Assembly (NCBI GenBank): GCA_963680875.1
Contig: OY804585.1
Coordinates: 29,254,186-29,318,185 of the forward strand
From: Bathymodiolus brooksi
Taxonomy: Eukaryota; Mollusca; Bivalvia; Mytilida; Modiolidae
DNA length: 64,000 nucleotides
Reading direction: 5' to 3'
Part shown: positions 46,101 to 55,776 of the stretch, piece after piece
Numbering within the stretch: position 1 is the first letter of the stretch
Layout of the letters: each line of letters begins with the position of its first letter
Made by a program: the position numbers and the translations under genes
Notes under the pieces: model-generated
Seen by the model: the letters and a program-made list of their open reading frames with translations, nothing else
What the model was told of the DNA's origin: nothing
Database searches by the model: none

Positions 46101-48951
46101 ACATTATTAGTCATGATTTGTAACGCGAAGAAAGCTACATGAATCTTGGTATGCACGGACAAACAATTAGGTAAAGCTATTACATCATATACAATGTAGA
46201 TTCATGTCATCAAAAGTCGGTTTCTATTGCAGGACATATTTTGTTGTTGTTGACAAAATGCTGATAGTAGATAACTAACATGCACATGTCTTATTTAGAA
46301 AACCTTTTTATGCTACAAAGACCTAAGAACAGTTTGATCACGAAGATATCTGAGATAATATGAAACACTGATCTGTTAGAATTTAACAACAATCAATGGA
46401 TCAACCGATCTTGTTCTGTTCGAAAGCTAGTGTCATTGGTTGTAATTCGGACGAATTAATGTCCGATGTTATCAACAACTTTTGCTCGCATTTCCAAATA
46501 TAATGATGGATATATCAGAACAGTAGATTAGCTAACAGTAAAAATGTATAAGTATGTATTTACCACTCGTCTTTACTTTTGGCTTTTTTCCTGTAATGTG
46601 AAAAAAAACATGTTACCTCATATTTTTAAAAATATACATGTGTACACGATTGGTTTTTTTTTAGTTAGAATACGTTGGAAATATAAAAATTATTCTAGGT
46701 CATATCACATGTAAATTGAGAATTAGTGCACATTCTCGCAGAATTGAAAATACTAGATATACAGAGCGTGGACAAATAAATAAACGTCAAAGAATGAGCA
46801 GGTAACACTGGGCACAAGACATAAAACGAAAACAAACGAAACAAAAATCACAACACAACACAGAAAACTAAAAATGAGCAACACGAACCCCACTAAAATA
46901 CGGGGTGAAACCAGGTGCTTGCGAATGTATGTGGACGCTTCTAACTTTCCTTACATATTTCAAATAAAACTACATATACAATTTTTCAAAAATATATCCT
47001 GAAGTCAGTTCTTGTACGATTTTCAGAAGTTTGTTATGAACAAATGCGGAATTTAATGAATTTTCAATCTTTTATCGCAATATAATTTTTTATACTAACA
47101 ATTTTGAGAGAATATACACAAAGCTGAATTAATTTCATCCAAAACACAATACAATCAATAATAATGTAGTATGCAAATAATTGAAGTCCATGTTAAACCA
47201 TTGATATTTTGAAATACATATTCTTAAAAATTATTTATAATATTAAATATTAAAATATTAAATATATTAACTATAAACTTCATAATTATCAAAATCAGAC
47301 AAGAATATTCTTTGATTTTTTATTTTTAATTGATCATTCTTTAGTCGGTAGCCATTTTAATTATGTAGAATACGTAAATGTGTCTTGCGAATATTATATC
47401 GAATTAAAAGACAAAAGGAGATATAATTTTATTTTGTGACAGACCATCACAGGCGCGGATCCAGGATTTTACGTTAGGGGGGGGGGGGGGGGGCGCACTT
47501 CTTGACGAGGGGTCTGGGTACCACCTAGGTCCCCAGCGGGTCCAGGGGAACGCCGGTGGGTAGACCGGGGGAACGAACCCCCCGCAAGCTCCTGAGAATT
47601 AGAAAATATAGGACCTCTTTTCTGAACCGAAATTGATTTAAATTGTACCATGTCACTGTGCGACATGATGCTTCACATCGAATGTACGTGCAATGAAGTA
47701 TGATATTTTACTCATGACGTAAGGCCTTGTTACTGCTTCAATATGAAGAATAGCAATCAAAGGCATTTGCTTGTTCCAGGAAAATATGTGTGATTTTGTT
47801 CAATGCACATTACCCTATATCCGTTCGCTCAAAAGAGAAAGAACTAATTCGTATGTTTGAAATAGTATTAGGAAGGGGGAAATGGACATGTCTCAAACAG
47901 AATGGAAAAGAACAGGTGAAAAATATTCACAACTTAACGCCGCATACATGACCAGTTTCAGAAAACTGTGACGTCTGCTTTAAAATTGATCAATATTTGG
48001 TCATCCTAGGGAAGATTTATATATTACATGTACAAATGTACAAACAAATAGATCACGAAATTAAACAAATTTGCAAAAAATGGCCAAACAGAAACTATAT
48101 TATGCACATATAACCAGAACACATACACATTGTCTAGTCACGCCAATCCTTTTTTTAAGAGGGGGCGCGCACCGGTTGCGCCCCCGCCTGGATCCGCGCC
48201 TGCATCATGGATGGAATACTTTATAGTTACACTAAAAGGGGTGTCATCGTGGGTTTTAATGTCAATTTCTTTTAATGTGGCTCGGCGTGATTTTTTTTTT
48301 ATTGAAATTTTTAGAATTTCGAAATAAAAATTGATTAGTTGCTCCCTTTTGTGTTGATTTTTGAATAATTACAAAACCTATATAGCACAACATATGATAA
48401 TTTGATTGAGGGTCGGATGTTAGATTGAGGGTCGGATGTTAGATTGAGGGTCGGATGATAGATTGAGGGTCGGATGTTAGATTGAGGGTCGGATGTTAGA
48501 TTGAGGGTCGGATGTTAGATTGAGGTTCGGATGTTACGCCTCGGGATTAATATACCATACATCCAAACAAACCTTTATACAATGGACATTTTAGGACACT
48601 AGTTTAAGTGCTGTTTATGAACAAGAAGAGTTTGAAGATACCAAAGGGGTGGGTAATCATAATCCGTATTCTTAGACTTTTTTACACAATGTGGTAAGTC
48701 AGAGTGTCCGCTATAGACAGTGCTTTGTTATATTGATTTCTCATATATAACAGGTTTTATTGTAAATCAACTCCCTTTGTCTTCTTATGTAATATTTTGG
48801 TTATTTTTAGAATAAAAGGAATAGTTGCAACTTTTCTATCACGAATTAAAAAAAGCTTTCACCATATATAATGTATAAATTTTTTCAAAATCTTACCATG
48901 AGTCAGTGCCAGGATTCCACAGATTACCACACAGAATATGAAAATCTTCAT
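43170..48951 (-). CDS. secreted eight-cysteine chitin-binding (CBM14/peritrophin-A) peptide
   Basis: Three exons: 48951-48897, 46590-46564 and 43348-43170, joined by consensus splice sites (donors GTAAGA and GTAAAT; acceptors 'ttttcacattacag' and 'taattaatttcag'). All junctions are in phase 1 and complete glycine codons. The 86-residue product starts with a signal peptide (MKIFIFCVVICGILALTHG), followed by a short lysine-rich linker (KKPKVKTSG) and a single CBM14 domain. The domain's six canonical cysteines are spaced C-x13-C-x5-C-x9-C-x12-C-x6-C, with the usual GYF, YVTC, CP and W-D residues; two extra cysteines precede and interrupt the first interval. Known CBM14 proteins bind chitin outside the cell, in shell matrix, peritrophic membranes or defence. 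The mature chain is cationic (12 K/R, 8 D/E), which fits an antimicrobial or shell-matrix peptide, but that is inference. The introns hold LINE relics, minisatellites, a hAT-like element and a retroelement fragment. The reading frame is intact. Confidence 0.88.
43547..43728 (+). repeat. 45-bp minisatellite, 4 copies
   Basis: Four essentially identical 45-bp units. Each contains the perfect 9-bp inverted repeat CTTATTATC and GATAATAAG around a 14-nt loop, so each can form a hairpin. Because 45 is divisible by three, frames stay open on both strands; these are not genes. Confidence 0.95.
43725..43748 (+). repeat. (GATAA)n microsatellite, LINE tail
   Basis: About five GATAA units between the 45-bp array and the 3' end of a - strand LINE remnant. 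On the - strand it is (TTATC)n following 'caaaataaagttttc', a typical microsatellite-type LINE 3' tail. Confidence 0.8.
43749..44430 (-). pseudogene. 5'-truncated LINE: end of reverse-transcriptase ORF plus 3' UTR
   Basis: The coding part (44413-44192) reads NSFRFAASTLWNSLPDHFR, then FSQFKSLLQSWNG and a Cys cluster (CCCSAC) before the stop. This is the conserved C-terminal end of many non-LTR retrotransposon reverse-transcriptase proteins in animals (the F-R--A---WN-LP motif and FK--L--W-G). About 440 bp of 3' UTR and a (TTATC)n tail follow. RT and endonuclease domains are missing, so the copy is dead on arrival through 5' truncation. It lies in intron 2 of the chitin-binding gene in the same orientation. 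Confidence 0.75.
44581..44598 (+). repeat. (GAA)n microsatellite
   Basis: Six GAA units; short and uninterrupted. Confidence 0.85.
44771..45990 (-). pseudogene. decayed LINE reverse-transcriptase C-terminal half
   Basis: Read from 45990 down, frames switch several times but show a LINE order: SEKELQTLLNITARFASKLN (the region after the RT active site), KYLGV then a stop, SLKFTCHI, and KKLNYMTRILGEHG. Next come LLSEFGWEPINEFLDRQRVN, RFDELPAH--CK-VF-EL, and RLKFLTRTNYFPLNERLF with the zinc-knuckle-like CNICDNDIVEDLNHF. A final frame (ELFEEIETVIKSL) ends at TGA 44771-44773. These match the thumb and C-terminal domains of non-LTR reverse transcriptases. There are at least three frameshifts or stops. 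The catalytic YADD region is not recoverable here. It belongs to a different family from the LINE at 43749-44430, judging by sequence. Confidence 0.75.
45991..46563. other. intron 2 remainder, nothing recognised
   Basis: AT-rich DNA between the LINE relic and the 27-bp second exon (46564-46590) of the chitin-binding gene; no repeat I can name. Confidence 0.5.
46780..46925 (-). repeat. retroelement 3'-end fragment in intron 1
   Basis: Shares 'acacagaaaactaaaaatga', 'gcaacacgaaccccactaaa' and 'ggggtgaaaccaggtgct' with the family described at 4712-4925; reverse orientation. Confidence 0.65.
46926..47449. other. AT-rich intron 1 sequence
   Basis: Very AT-rich, with a short 'attaaatattaaaatatt' tract near 47240-47270. 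No exon or named repeat. Confidence 0.5.
47450..48202. mobile_element. non-autonomous DNA transposon, hAT-like
   Basis: Perfect 16-bp terminal inverted repeats, CAGGCGCGGATCCAGG at 47450-47465 and its complement at 48187-48202. They are flanked directly by the 5-bp duplication CATCA (47445-47449 and 48203-48207). The CAGG-G-type end is typical of hAT elements; a 5-bp duplication would fit the less common short-duplication hAT groups, so the superfamily is tentative. The 753-bp interior has no transposase and contains a G17 tract. Confidence 0.8.
47477..47493 (+). repeat. G17 homopolymer
   Basis: Seventeen consecutive G just inside the left end of the hAT-like element; prone to slippage and G-quadruplex formation. 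Confidence 0.9.
48404..48537 (+). repeat. 19-bp minisatellite, 7 copies
   Basis: Seven units of GATTGAGGGTCGGATGTTA with three point variants (one 'gata', one 'ttcgg', one terminal change). Located in intron 1 of the chitin-binding gene, about 360 bp from its first exon. Confidence 0.95.
48618..48672 (-). repeat. short retroelement 3'-end scrap
   Basis: 'aagaagagtttgaagatacc' and 'aaaggggtgggtaatcataa' match the terminal part of the family at 4712-4925. Similar scraps sit at 55549-55580 and 60532-60580. Confidence 0.5.
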
Positions 48952-49045
48952 TTTTTTCTCAGTATTGTCTGTCCACGTCTATGCTGTTACAAAATTTAGT
49001 TCTGTTTAAAATTCCGTGACATCTGTATAATAACAATTAATATGC

Positions 49046-49053
49046 TATATAGA
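49046..49053 (-). promoter_or_regulatory. TATA-like box upstream of the chitin-binding gene
   Basis: CTATATAGC on the - strand, about 95-105 bp upstream of the start codon at 48951, a reasonable distance for a core promoter with a 60-70-nt 5' leader. Motif only. Confidence 0.35.
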
Positions 49054-49506
49054 AATACGATATGTATCGCTTAACAAAATGTTGTTTTAAAAATGTCAAA
49101 CTTTCGATCTGCAGCAAATGGCGACATGTTTTTTTACTAAGAATTTTACAGAAATCAATTGTGTACTTTCATTGAAAATAAATTGTGTCATGTATCCGTA
49201 TCCATAAAGCATCTTAACTTAAGTATCCCTTAAACTAAGATTCCACTAAGGAATCCCTTAGATAAGTGATGATATTAAATAGTATGCACATAACTACTTA
49301 AGTTTGAACTTAACAAAGGAAACCTTAAGTGGAAATTATCGAATCTCTTTTCCATTTACCGTTTAATATTATATTTACTCATCCTTGGTAATTTCGCTTT
49401 AATTTTTCAATAGATAGATAATGCACGCTTTTATTACTTTGTGCGGGTAAACATTCAAGGTCGGGTGTGTTTGAATGTTACTATTCGTGACTGTTGAAAA
49501 TAAAAA

Positions 49507-49835
49507 ATGTCTAAACGGAAGCCAAATTGGACAGATAGAGAAACAGTTGTATTGTTGGAAGAGTACGAGAAGAGAAAAGTTATTTTGAAAGCAAAGTTTT
49601 ACTCGTCGATAACTTCTGGGGACAAACATAGGGCATGGCAGGAAATTGCAAACATAGTAAATGCCGGGAATTCCGTAAAAAGAGACATTAAATAAATACA
49701 GAAAAATGGGACAATATATGTGCTACCGCAAAAACTGAGGTTTCATTACATCTAAATCTTTCAATTAATTCCAAATCATCATATATTTCTAATGCAGTCA
49801 AGGAAATTAGGAATTTGAATCCACAGGACATTCGG
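49507..49835 (+). pseudogene. Myb/SANT-like DNA-binding protein of a transposon, broken
   Basis: The open part (49507-49695) encodes 62 residues beginning MSKRKPNWTDRETVVLLEEY and continuing with HRAWQEIANIVNA. The tryptophans at residues 8 and 44 and the charged helices are the first two-thirds of a Myb/SANT-like domain of the type found in Harbinger-associated MYB proteins and related host genes. A TAA at 49693 and a frameshift interrupt it. The frame resumes near 49706 with KWDNICATAKTEVS, supplying the third expected tryptophan, and then LSINSKSSYISNAVKEIRNL. In intact relatives this protein binds DNA and helps the transposase enter the nucleus or find element ends. Here it is non-functional. 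Confidence 0.7.
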
Positions 49836-49964
49836 TCCTGTGAACTGTGAGGAATTACAGGACCGAACAAGATTTTACAGGACCGACAATAAAATAATGA
49901 TTTTTTTTAAGTGTCACATATTGATTGCATTAAACTTACAATCACACAAACAGTAATATCTACA

Positions 49965-50066
49965 ATTAGACAGCGGCGTAAAGGTTAGCGTGCAAGTGCT
50001 CATGGGTTCGTGCTCCAGTCTGGTCAGACCAAAGACTATACAATTGGTATTTTTTGCTTCTCTGTT
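49965..50066 (+). mobile_element. tRNA-derived SINE, left part (interrupted)
   Basis: 'ggcgtaaaggttagcgtgca', B-box-like 'catgggttcgtgctcc' and 'accaaagactatacaattgg' match the family at 8785-8980 with a deletion between the boxes. The SINE is interrupted at 50066 and resumes at 51851. Confidence 0.75.
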
Positions 50067-50076
50067 GGGGTCAGGT

Positions 50077-50172
50077 CATTATTCCGACAGTCCATTGCTC
50101 CGACGGCCCATTATTCCGACAGCTCATTGCTCCGACGGCCCATTTCTCCGACAACCCATTATTCCGTCAAAA
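50077..50172 (+). repeat. left terminal array, 6 x 16 bp
   Basis: Units alternate CATTATTCCGACAGTC-type and CATTGCTCCGACGGCC-type sequences; the last unit is diverged (ccgtcaaaa). Confidence 0.92.
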
Positions 50173-51736
50173 ATGGTTAAAAGTAGTATAATTATCTTAA
50201 AACCTGTTGTTTTTCTTCTATACCTAACGGAAGACTGACTTTAATCGTTATACTCACTGGGCGGATTCTTTCTGTATTAAACTAAAGGGTAAATATGGGG
50301 TCAAAGTCAAATGTCATGGTGCTAGCAGATACCTTACATCATGACGACATGAGAAATATCAGTACCAATTTCGGATGGTCTAACACTGCTACATTTTGGA
50401 TTTAATCATGAACAGTTTACACCGCCACCGTTACGCGAGACGACACAAAAATTATTGGAGGGGGGGGGGGGGATAATTTCTTGCCCTGATTTTTACCGAA
50501 AAAAAAATCTGTCCGGACGGAAATCCCAGCCCCCGCCCCCGTCCGTCCATAAACCTTGTAACCATTCAAAACCGTCCAAAGTATTTTTTTTTATTAAACT
50601 TTACACAAAGGAGTACACCATATGTAGATGTGCATGAAATAATTATAAAGGTTTGTTCTGACATTAACGGTTGCATTTAGGATACAGAGGGCGGAGGTAA
50701 CCATTGCGAGTAAGCTAGTCTAGTTTGATCCTGGATCTGGAGAAAAAAAAATGCCATTACCGTACATTATGATTAATACAATAAAAAATTTCCATAAACT
50801 CCAGGAGGGGGGCTAAAATTAAATAATAAAGATTTCATTTTAAGCAAAATTCGGTTGTTGTCGGGAGTATCACGTCTCGACTCCCACAATTTGTGACTGG
50901 AGAGACACTGCATTATGCTGTTCAACCGTATTGCGTTTTCTAATATGTTTTAGATACATTGTAAACCGATGAATGCCTCCTTCACATGTACATGTAATGC
51001 CCATTGAATGCACATCGCATGCTCTAAACGCTTCACACCTATGACAAGGAGTTTTCAGTTGGCATAAGTTACGACTGTAATAATACTATTTTTTGCATGT
51101 AGAGAAAATGTAAATATTTTCACGTAAATAATGGAAATCGCAAATGTTTTGACGTACGTGTGAAGGCATTAACCGTGTTGGATGCGCATTCAATTCGCAT
51201 TAAGCGTACGTGGGAACGCAGAATAAATGAACGTGTGTGGAAGCGGCATAATGCATATGGAAGGCGTTCTATTAGCTGCTTATGTTGGTTACCAATCGTG
51301 CTTCAACAGAAGTGATCGATGTATTTATTGACCTGAACAAGGGAACTGTCTACCTATCTTCGGAGCTTTTTCCATTCTTCTGCATGTACATTGTGCTCCC
51401 TTTCTCTCCTTTTCTACTATATACATCCTTCTTCAATTCTTAACTCTCCTCGCTTCCATGCATATTGCTATCTTCCGTCATTTTGTCTTTCTCATGCTTC
51501 TCCCGGTTCACACTTTTTTCCTTCACTCCTCTTTTCTTCAATTTTTAACTTTCCCCATACCAGATCGGTCGATCATACTTGCCTTGAGCGGGGATGTACA
51601 GCCTAGGATAAAAGCTCCTTTTCCTTTCCAGAACATTCTGTCTAGGCCATGGTCCGTCAAGATTAGCCTGACCGACGGACCATCCTGTTGGATACACCTG
51701 GTTAAACCATGGATTTGTGGATTGAGTTCTATTTTG

Positions 51737-51832
51737 CATTGTCGGAAAAATGGGCCGTCAGAGTAATGGGCTGTTGGAATAATGGGTCGTCGAAATAATG
51801 GGCCGTCGGAATAACGGGCTGTCGGAGCAATG
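51737..51832 (-). repeat. right terminal array, 6 x 16 bp, inverted
   Basis: Complementary to the left array, exactly 96 bp, with the same CCGACAG/CCGACGG alternation; 10 bp separate it from the element end, as on the left. Confidence 0.92.
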
Positions 51833-51850
51833 ATACGCACCCTCTCTGTT

Positions 51851-51935
51851 AAGTACGCAGCATTAAGGAGAAAGAGCAAAGACTAGTTGGCTCTGAATCA
51901 GTATAATGTGTCCAAGTGGGATGACAACTTTTACT
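51851..51935 (+). mobile_element. tRNA-derived SINE, right part
   Basis: 'aagtacgcagcattaaggag', 'aaagagcaaagact', 'ggctctgaatcagtataatg' correspond to the tail of the SINE at 8785-8980. Removing the insertion and one duplication restores a continuous SINE. Confidence 0.75.
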
Positions 51936-52614
51936 TTGACACTATGTCCATAAATATATTATTGTATACAGCATGATTATATTCATTAACGTATATTTCC
52001 ACTCTAAAATTACAAAACTATTTGTGACATTAAAAATTACTAAATGAAATATTCATTCTATCTAAACAAATGAATCCTTATACATTGTATGTAAAAAAAA
52101 AAATAGAATAAAATAATAGCTCTATGCTACCAGAAAAAGTATACAATGTAATTAGAAACCAGAATTTAGAATTACAAAATAATATATATATAGCTCTTTT
52201 GGTCCATTGGCTTCAATGCACCAGTTGCAGACCATAACATTTTGTTCAACGTCGGTCCTGCTTCCAAGAATCAATAATGTTCTCTGTCTTTTTCATACTG
52301 TTTCTCTCTTGTTTTGAAGTGATAAAATGTTCCGAATTAACAACGATTGTTAATGAAGAAAACTCTAGAGAATAATATTTTTCCAAAATACCACGATCAC
52401 TGTAGTCACACGAAATATTTTACGACATCAACATATTACGACAATAACTGTCGTAAATAGTTAGTGTCTTTACCAAAACTCGTGATTATCAATTACGATA
52501 TGTGTTATTTATTTTAGATTTTTCTTGATCTAAAAATAACAAATAAAAGAGAATTAGAAATATTTTTAAGTTGAATTTACCGAGAACCTCAATTTATCTA
52601 TTCTTAAAGGCAGC
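51936..52614. other. AT-rich interior of the host transposon, nothing recognised
   Basis: No coding frame of note. A poly-A and (TA)n-like stretch lies near 52180-52192. Confidence 0.45.
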
Positions 52615-52730
52615 GGCTGACTAAACAATTTACCGGACAGACGGTCCGGTGAGTTAACGAAAACTACCGGACCGCCGGGAAATTTATCGGACGCGGTCCG
52701 TCGGTCCGGTGCCAATTTCCTTGACTGAAA
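52615..52730. repeat. GC-rich block of CCGGACCG-type motifs
   Basis: Several near-copies of 'ggtccggt/accggacc' in both orientations stand out from the AT-rich surroundings. It abuts 'atttccttgact', the complement of 'agtcaaggaaat' at 49797, where a similar 'cggtcctgt/acaggaccg' pair begins (49829-49867). The two ends may belong to one insertion. Confidence 0.5.
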
Positions 52731-53184
52731 TGGATTAATTCTATCTCTAAAGATACGCTCCCTTCTCATAACTTCTAGCATTCGATACCGGTTAACGTGA
52801 AACATTGTAGTGACAATTTTTAATTTTGAAATGAGTTTATATGGGCAGACCTGTACAAAGAATCAATGAAAATGTTACATAGCATGAATTGCACGCTTGT
52901 CATAAGATACTATACATGTATGTACAGATACGTGGACATTTTTAATTTGAAAAACAAGACTTGTGGTTCCAACAACGAATATTGATATTTTTGACGCAAT
53001 AAATCAAGTAAACTGCCCCGGAAAAGTTACGTATACTTTCTGTTGAGATATGAATTAATTAATAATTAGAGCCCATATAAAATATTTCGGACAATATACC
53101 CATCCGATATTCATTTATATAATATCAACGATATTGAGAATTTTTCGTTGTTAATTGGTTCGAAATCGCTGCATTTTACATATT
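52731..53184. other. AT-rich stretch, nothing recognised
   Basis: Between the GC-rich block and the right subterminal repeats of the host transposon. No supported exon. Confidence 0.45.
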
Positions 53185-53456
53185 TAAGATACCTCAATAG
53201 GTACCTTAGATTTAAGTGAAAACTTAAGTGTATTTTTATTTTAAGAAGCTTTATGCATACCACTTTAGTGGGATGGGTGGAGCTATTTAAAACTAAGATT
53301 TTGCTAAGGAAATTCTTAGTTTAAGCAGCGTTATGCATGGTAAAATGGGCGGAGTTACCTTAACTTAAGTGTTTTCTAAGGAAAATCTTAACTTAAGTAG
53401 TTTTATGCATACGGACCCAGATATTGATGAAAGTGGCGTTAAAACTATAACCCTAA

Positions 53457-55054
53457 GGGATCGTCGCACATTGTCGCAGTTTTTTTCAAACGAAGTTAGT
53501 TTCGTTTGGTAGGTGGGTGGTTTTGAGCTCTCTCGTTTGGAAAAAAACCAAAATCGCACATTGAGATTTGTCAATAAATCTTTAAAAATGCATTTAAAAA
53601 ACGGCATAACATTGAATGGAACATCGTTTTAATTTCTTTCGAGTCTGTATATTGTACTATTTCTTTAGTATACTCCCTTCCTATGGTACCGAGGGTTCTA
53701 TGATACAACGGTATTTACGTTTCACACGATTGAGCAATTGCAGCGCCACCTAGTAGCAGATCTATTTTGGTATAGTGGAGTCCCAACCTACACGCTTACG
53801 ATCCATTCTCTATCCAGAGTTGTCGTTCCCGCTACGCTCCACTCTATATCTGTCAACGCTCATTTTACAAGGTTTTTGTAAAATTTAGAAACAGTAACAA
53901 AAATGTACTTAAAATTGTTTTATTTATTGTAAATATCAATAAAGATGATCGTTTTTAATTTTTACCTCCGCAAAATAGTTCTCCAAGAAGTTGGGGGGGG
54001 GGGGGGGGGGGAATCATTTTTAAGCTTAAGAGAATTTATTTGAAATGAGTGATTTATTTTCATCTTTATTGATATTTACAATAATTAAAACAATTTTAAG
54101 TACATTTTTTTTTACTGTTTTTAAATTTTACAAACATCTTGTCAAATGAGCGTTGACAGAGCTGAGTGGAGCATAGCGGGTACAACAACTCTGGATAGAG
54201 AATGGTTTACGATCATCTGACTGATCTGTCAAAATCTTATAATACAGCACTCCATAGACTGATTTTCGGAACTACCTCGGTACCATAGGAATCTCCTTTT
54301 CTTGACCTATAAAATGGACGCTGTTGTGCGAATTGCCGATTATAGACTCGTAAACATACTTTGGTTAAAAATAATGCATTGGATATGAAGGAAGGGATCT
54401 GCTGAAGTAATAAAAATAATATTTTCACTCGGGTATATAACCGTTTTTATTTATTTCTGGTAAAACATTAACTACAGTGGTACCATAGAACCCCGGGCTA
54501 CTGAATAAGTAATGGCTGTATATGTATCCTGTTTGCGGTACAACTAAATATCATGCGCAACGAAAAGCAACGGTCTTCTTTTGCAAATTAAAAAAAAATA
54601 ATTTTTTCGATTCTTGGAACGTTTTATGGTTCACTTGTATAGAAAGGGCTTTAAATGGATTTCTTGGTATACAAGATGCATGCACTGCTCCACAAATAAT
54701 AAATAAGTGTTCCAGATCTTTGCACTTATTATAAGAATGCACATTACAGATATGTCCATATTAATCTATAAATATCATGTTATTGGTACAGTATGTTTGT
54801 TGAATTATATGTACACTTAGATGAAATCAAGTGTCTGTGATTTTGAAAGGATAAAGATTCATAGATAGACCCTTTATCATGACATGCATATGGAGAATAC
54901 ATGGTTCTAAACCCTATATTGTTAGGTGGAGTTTGGTTTATAATACATCGGTATTCTGTTTTTCACAGTTTCATTTGGAGGGGGTGGGTGGGTGGTCTGA
55001 GCCAAATGAAACTAACTTCATTTGAAAAAAACTGTCACATTTTGCGACGATCCC
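53457..55054. mobile_element. PIF/Harbinger-like non-autonomous element
   Basis: Terminal inverted repeats of about 50 bp start GGGATCGTCGCA at both ends ('gggatcgtcgcacattgtc' left; 'gggatcgtcgcaaaatgtg' right, complement) and share 'agtttttttcaaa'. The 3-bp TAA on each side (53454-53456, 55055-55057) fits the TWA target of PIF/Harbinger. The 1598-bp interior has no transposase and contains another large inverted repeat. A V-SINE tail scrap ('gaaagtggcgttaaaactat') abuts the left end. Confidence 0.75.
53803..54205. repeat. 403-bp inverted repeat with G19 loop
   Basis: Arms 53803-53950 and 54060-54205, ending in CCATTCTCTATCCAGAG and its complement, with a few mismatches. The loop of about 110 bp holds nineteen consecutive G (53993-54011). 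The repeat sits inside the Harbinger-like element. Confidence 0.8.
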
Positions 55055-55057
55055 TAA

Positions 55058-55500
55058 CCTGTATATTCTGTACAAACAAATGTGTTTTCGTCGATGATCA
55101 GTTTCGATAGGTTTCACTTGATATTGTATGCTTAAGTAATTATAAAAGTGATGAATTCGTATTTAACCAGTTAAGAGAAAAATGTTGTTATGTTTGCATG
55201 CTTGTTAAATTGTAATAAATTTGCTATTATGAAATAACGTATTCCCTTTTTGTCAGTAAAAATACTTTTCTCATTATAATTATTATGAAAAAAAAACAAT
55301 TGTAGAAAGAGTCGCTAAGATTGCTAAATGTTTGCCGCCAAGAATAGATGCTTTTTTCAATATTCCAGACTATTTGTGTGTCTCCCATGTCTAAAAACAA
55401 TTATCTGCATGTCTACGTAAGAATAAAAAAAGTACAATGAACAGTAGAAATAAATTGATATTAACATATATTTTTTATAATGATTGGTATGTAAACAAAA
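55058..55500. other. AT-rich stretch, nothing recognised
   Basis: No supported exon, RNA gene or repeat. Confidence 0.45.
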
Positions 55501-55670
55501 ACACGAAGATATCTAATTTAGTGTACACGACACGTTTCTGAAATAAGAAGAGCTTAAACATAACAAAGGGGTAATCAGAATAACCTTCATCATTAGAAAA
55601 CCAAAATAATTTAGAAGTCTTTGGGAGCAAGTAAAGCCTAAAGGACTAAAAAGAACAACCAATATCTGTT
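55501..55670 (+). repeat. dispersed repeat, unexpanded copy
   Basis: 'tctaatttagtgtacacgac' to 'tttgggagcaagtaaagcct', then 'aaaggactaaaaagaacaac'. The segment 55620-55646 is a single-copy version of what is expanded to an 18-bp array in the next copy. Confidence 0.7.
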
Positions 55671-55684
55671 TTCATAAATAAAAA

Positions 55685-55776
55685 CGAAGATATTTAACTT
55701 AGTGCACACGACGTCTTTCTGAAGTAACTTTCATCATTTACACTAAGAGTGGACAGCCAAATATTTCAAAGTCTTT
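55685..55776 (+). repeat. dispersed repeat copy hosting the 18-bp array
   Basis: 'taacttagtgcacacgacgt' through 'atatttcaaagtctttggg'; its right part resumes after the array as 'gggactaaaaggagcaacca' (56784-56803). Confidence 0.7.

Larger units (their letters stand above)
50067..51842. mobile_element. symmetric foldback-type element inserted in a SINE
   Basis: A 1776-bp insertion bounded by the exact 8-bp duplication TCTCTGTT (50059-50066 and 51843-51850). Each end has a 10-bp terminal segment (GGGGTCAGGT left; complement GGGTGCGTAT right), then exactly six 16-bp units, in opposite orientation at the two ends. The interior of about 1.56 kb contains a G13 tract (50460-50472) and a CT-rich stretch (51390-51550) but no transposase. 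The 8-bp duplication fits hAT or P-type integration; the subrepeat termini fit Foldback-like elements. Confidence 0.85.
49194..53416. mobile_element. DNA transposon with Myb/SANT-type gene remnant, host of nested insertions
   Basis: The ends 'tccgtatccataaagc' (from 49195) and the complement 'gtccgtatgcataaaac' (ending 53416) form diverged inverted repeats of about 35 bp. Each is followed by subterminal 'cttaagttaag/ccttag' motifs; the right side repeats this block about three times between 53185 and 53416. A broken Myb/SANT-like gene lies 310 bp inside the left end, an arrangement known from PIF/Harbinger-type elements, but no transposase frame is recognisable. Target-site duplications are not evident, so the boundaries are provisional. 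Confidence 0.5.

Noticed and set aside
54522..54742. Overlapping 63- and 70-codon frames on opposite strands
   Set aside because: Interior of the Harbinger-like element, no domain and open on both strands.
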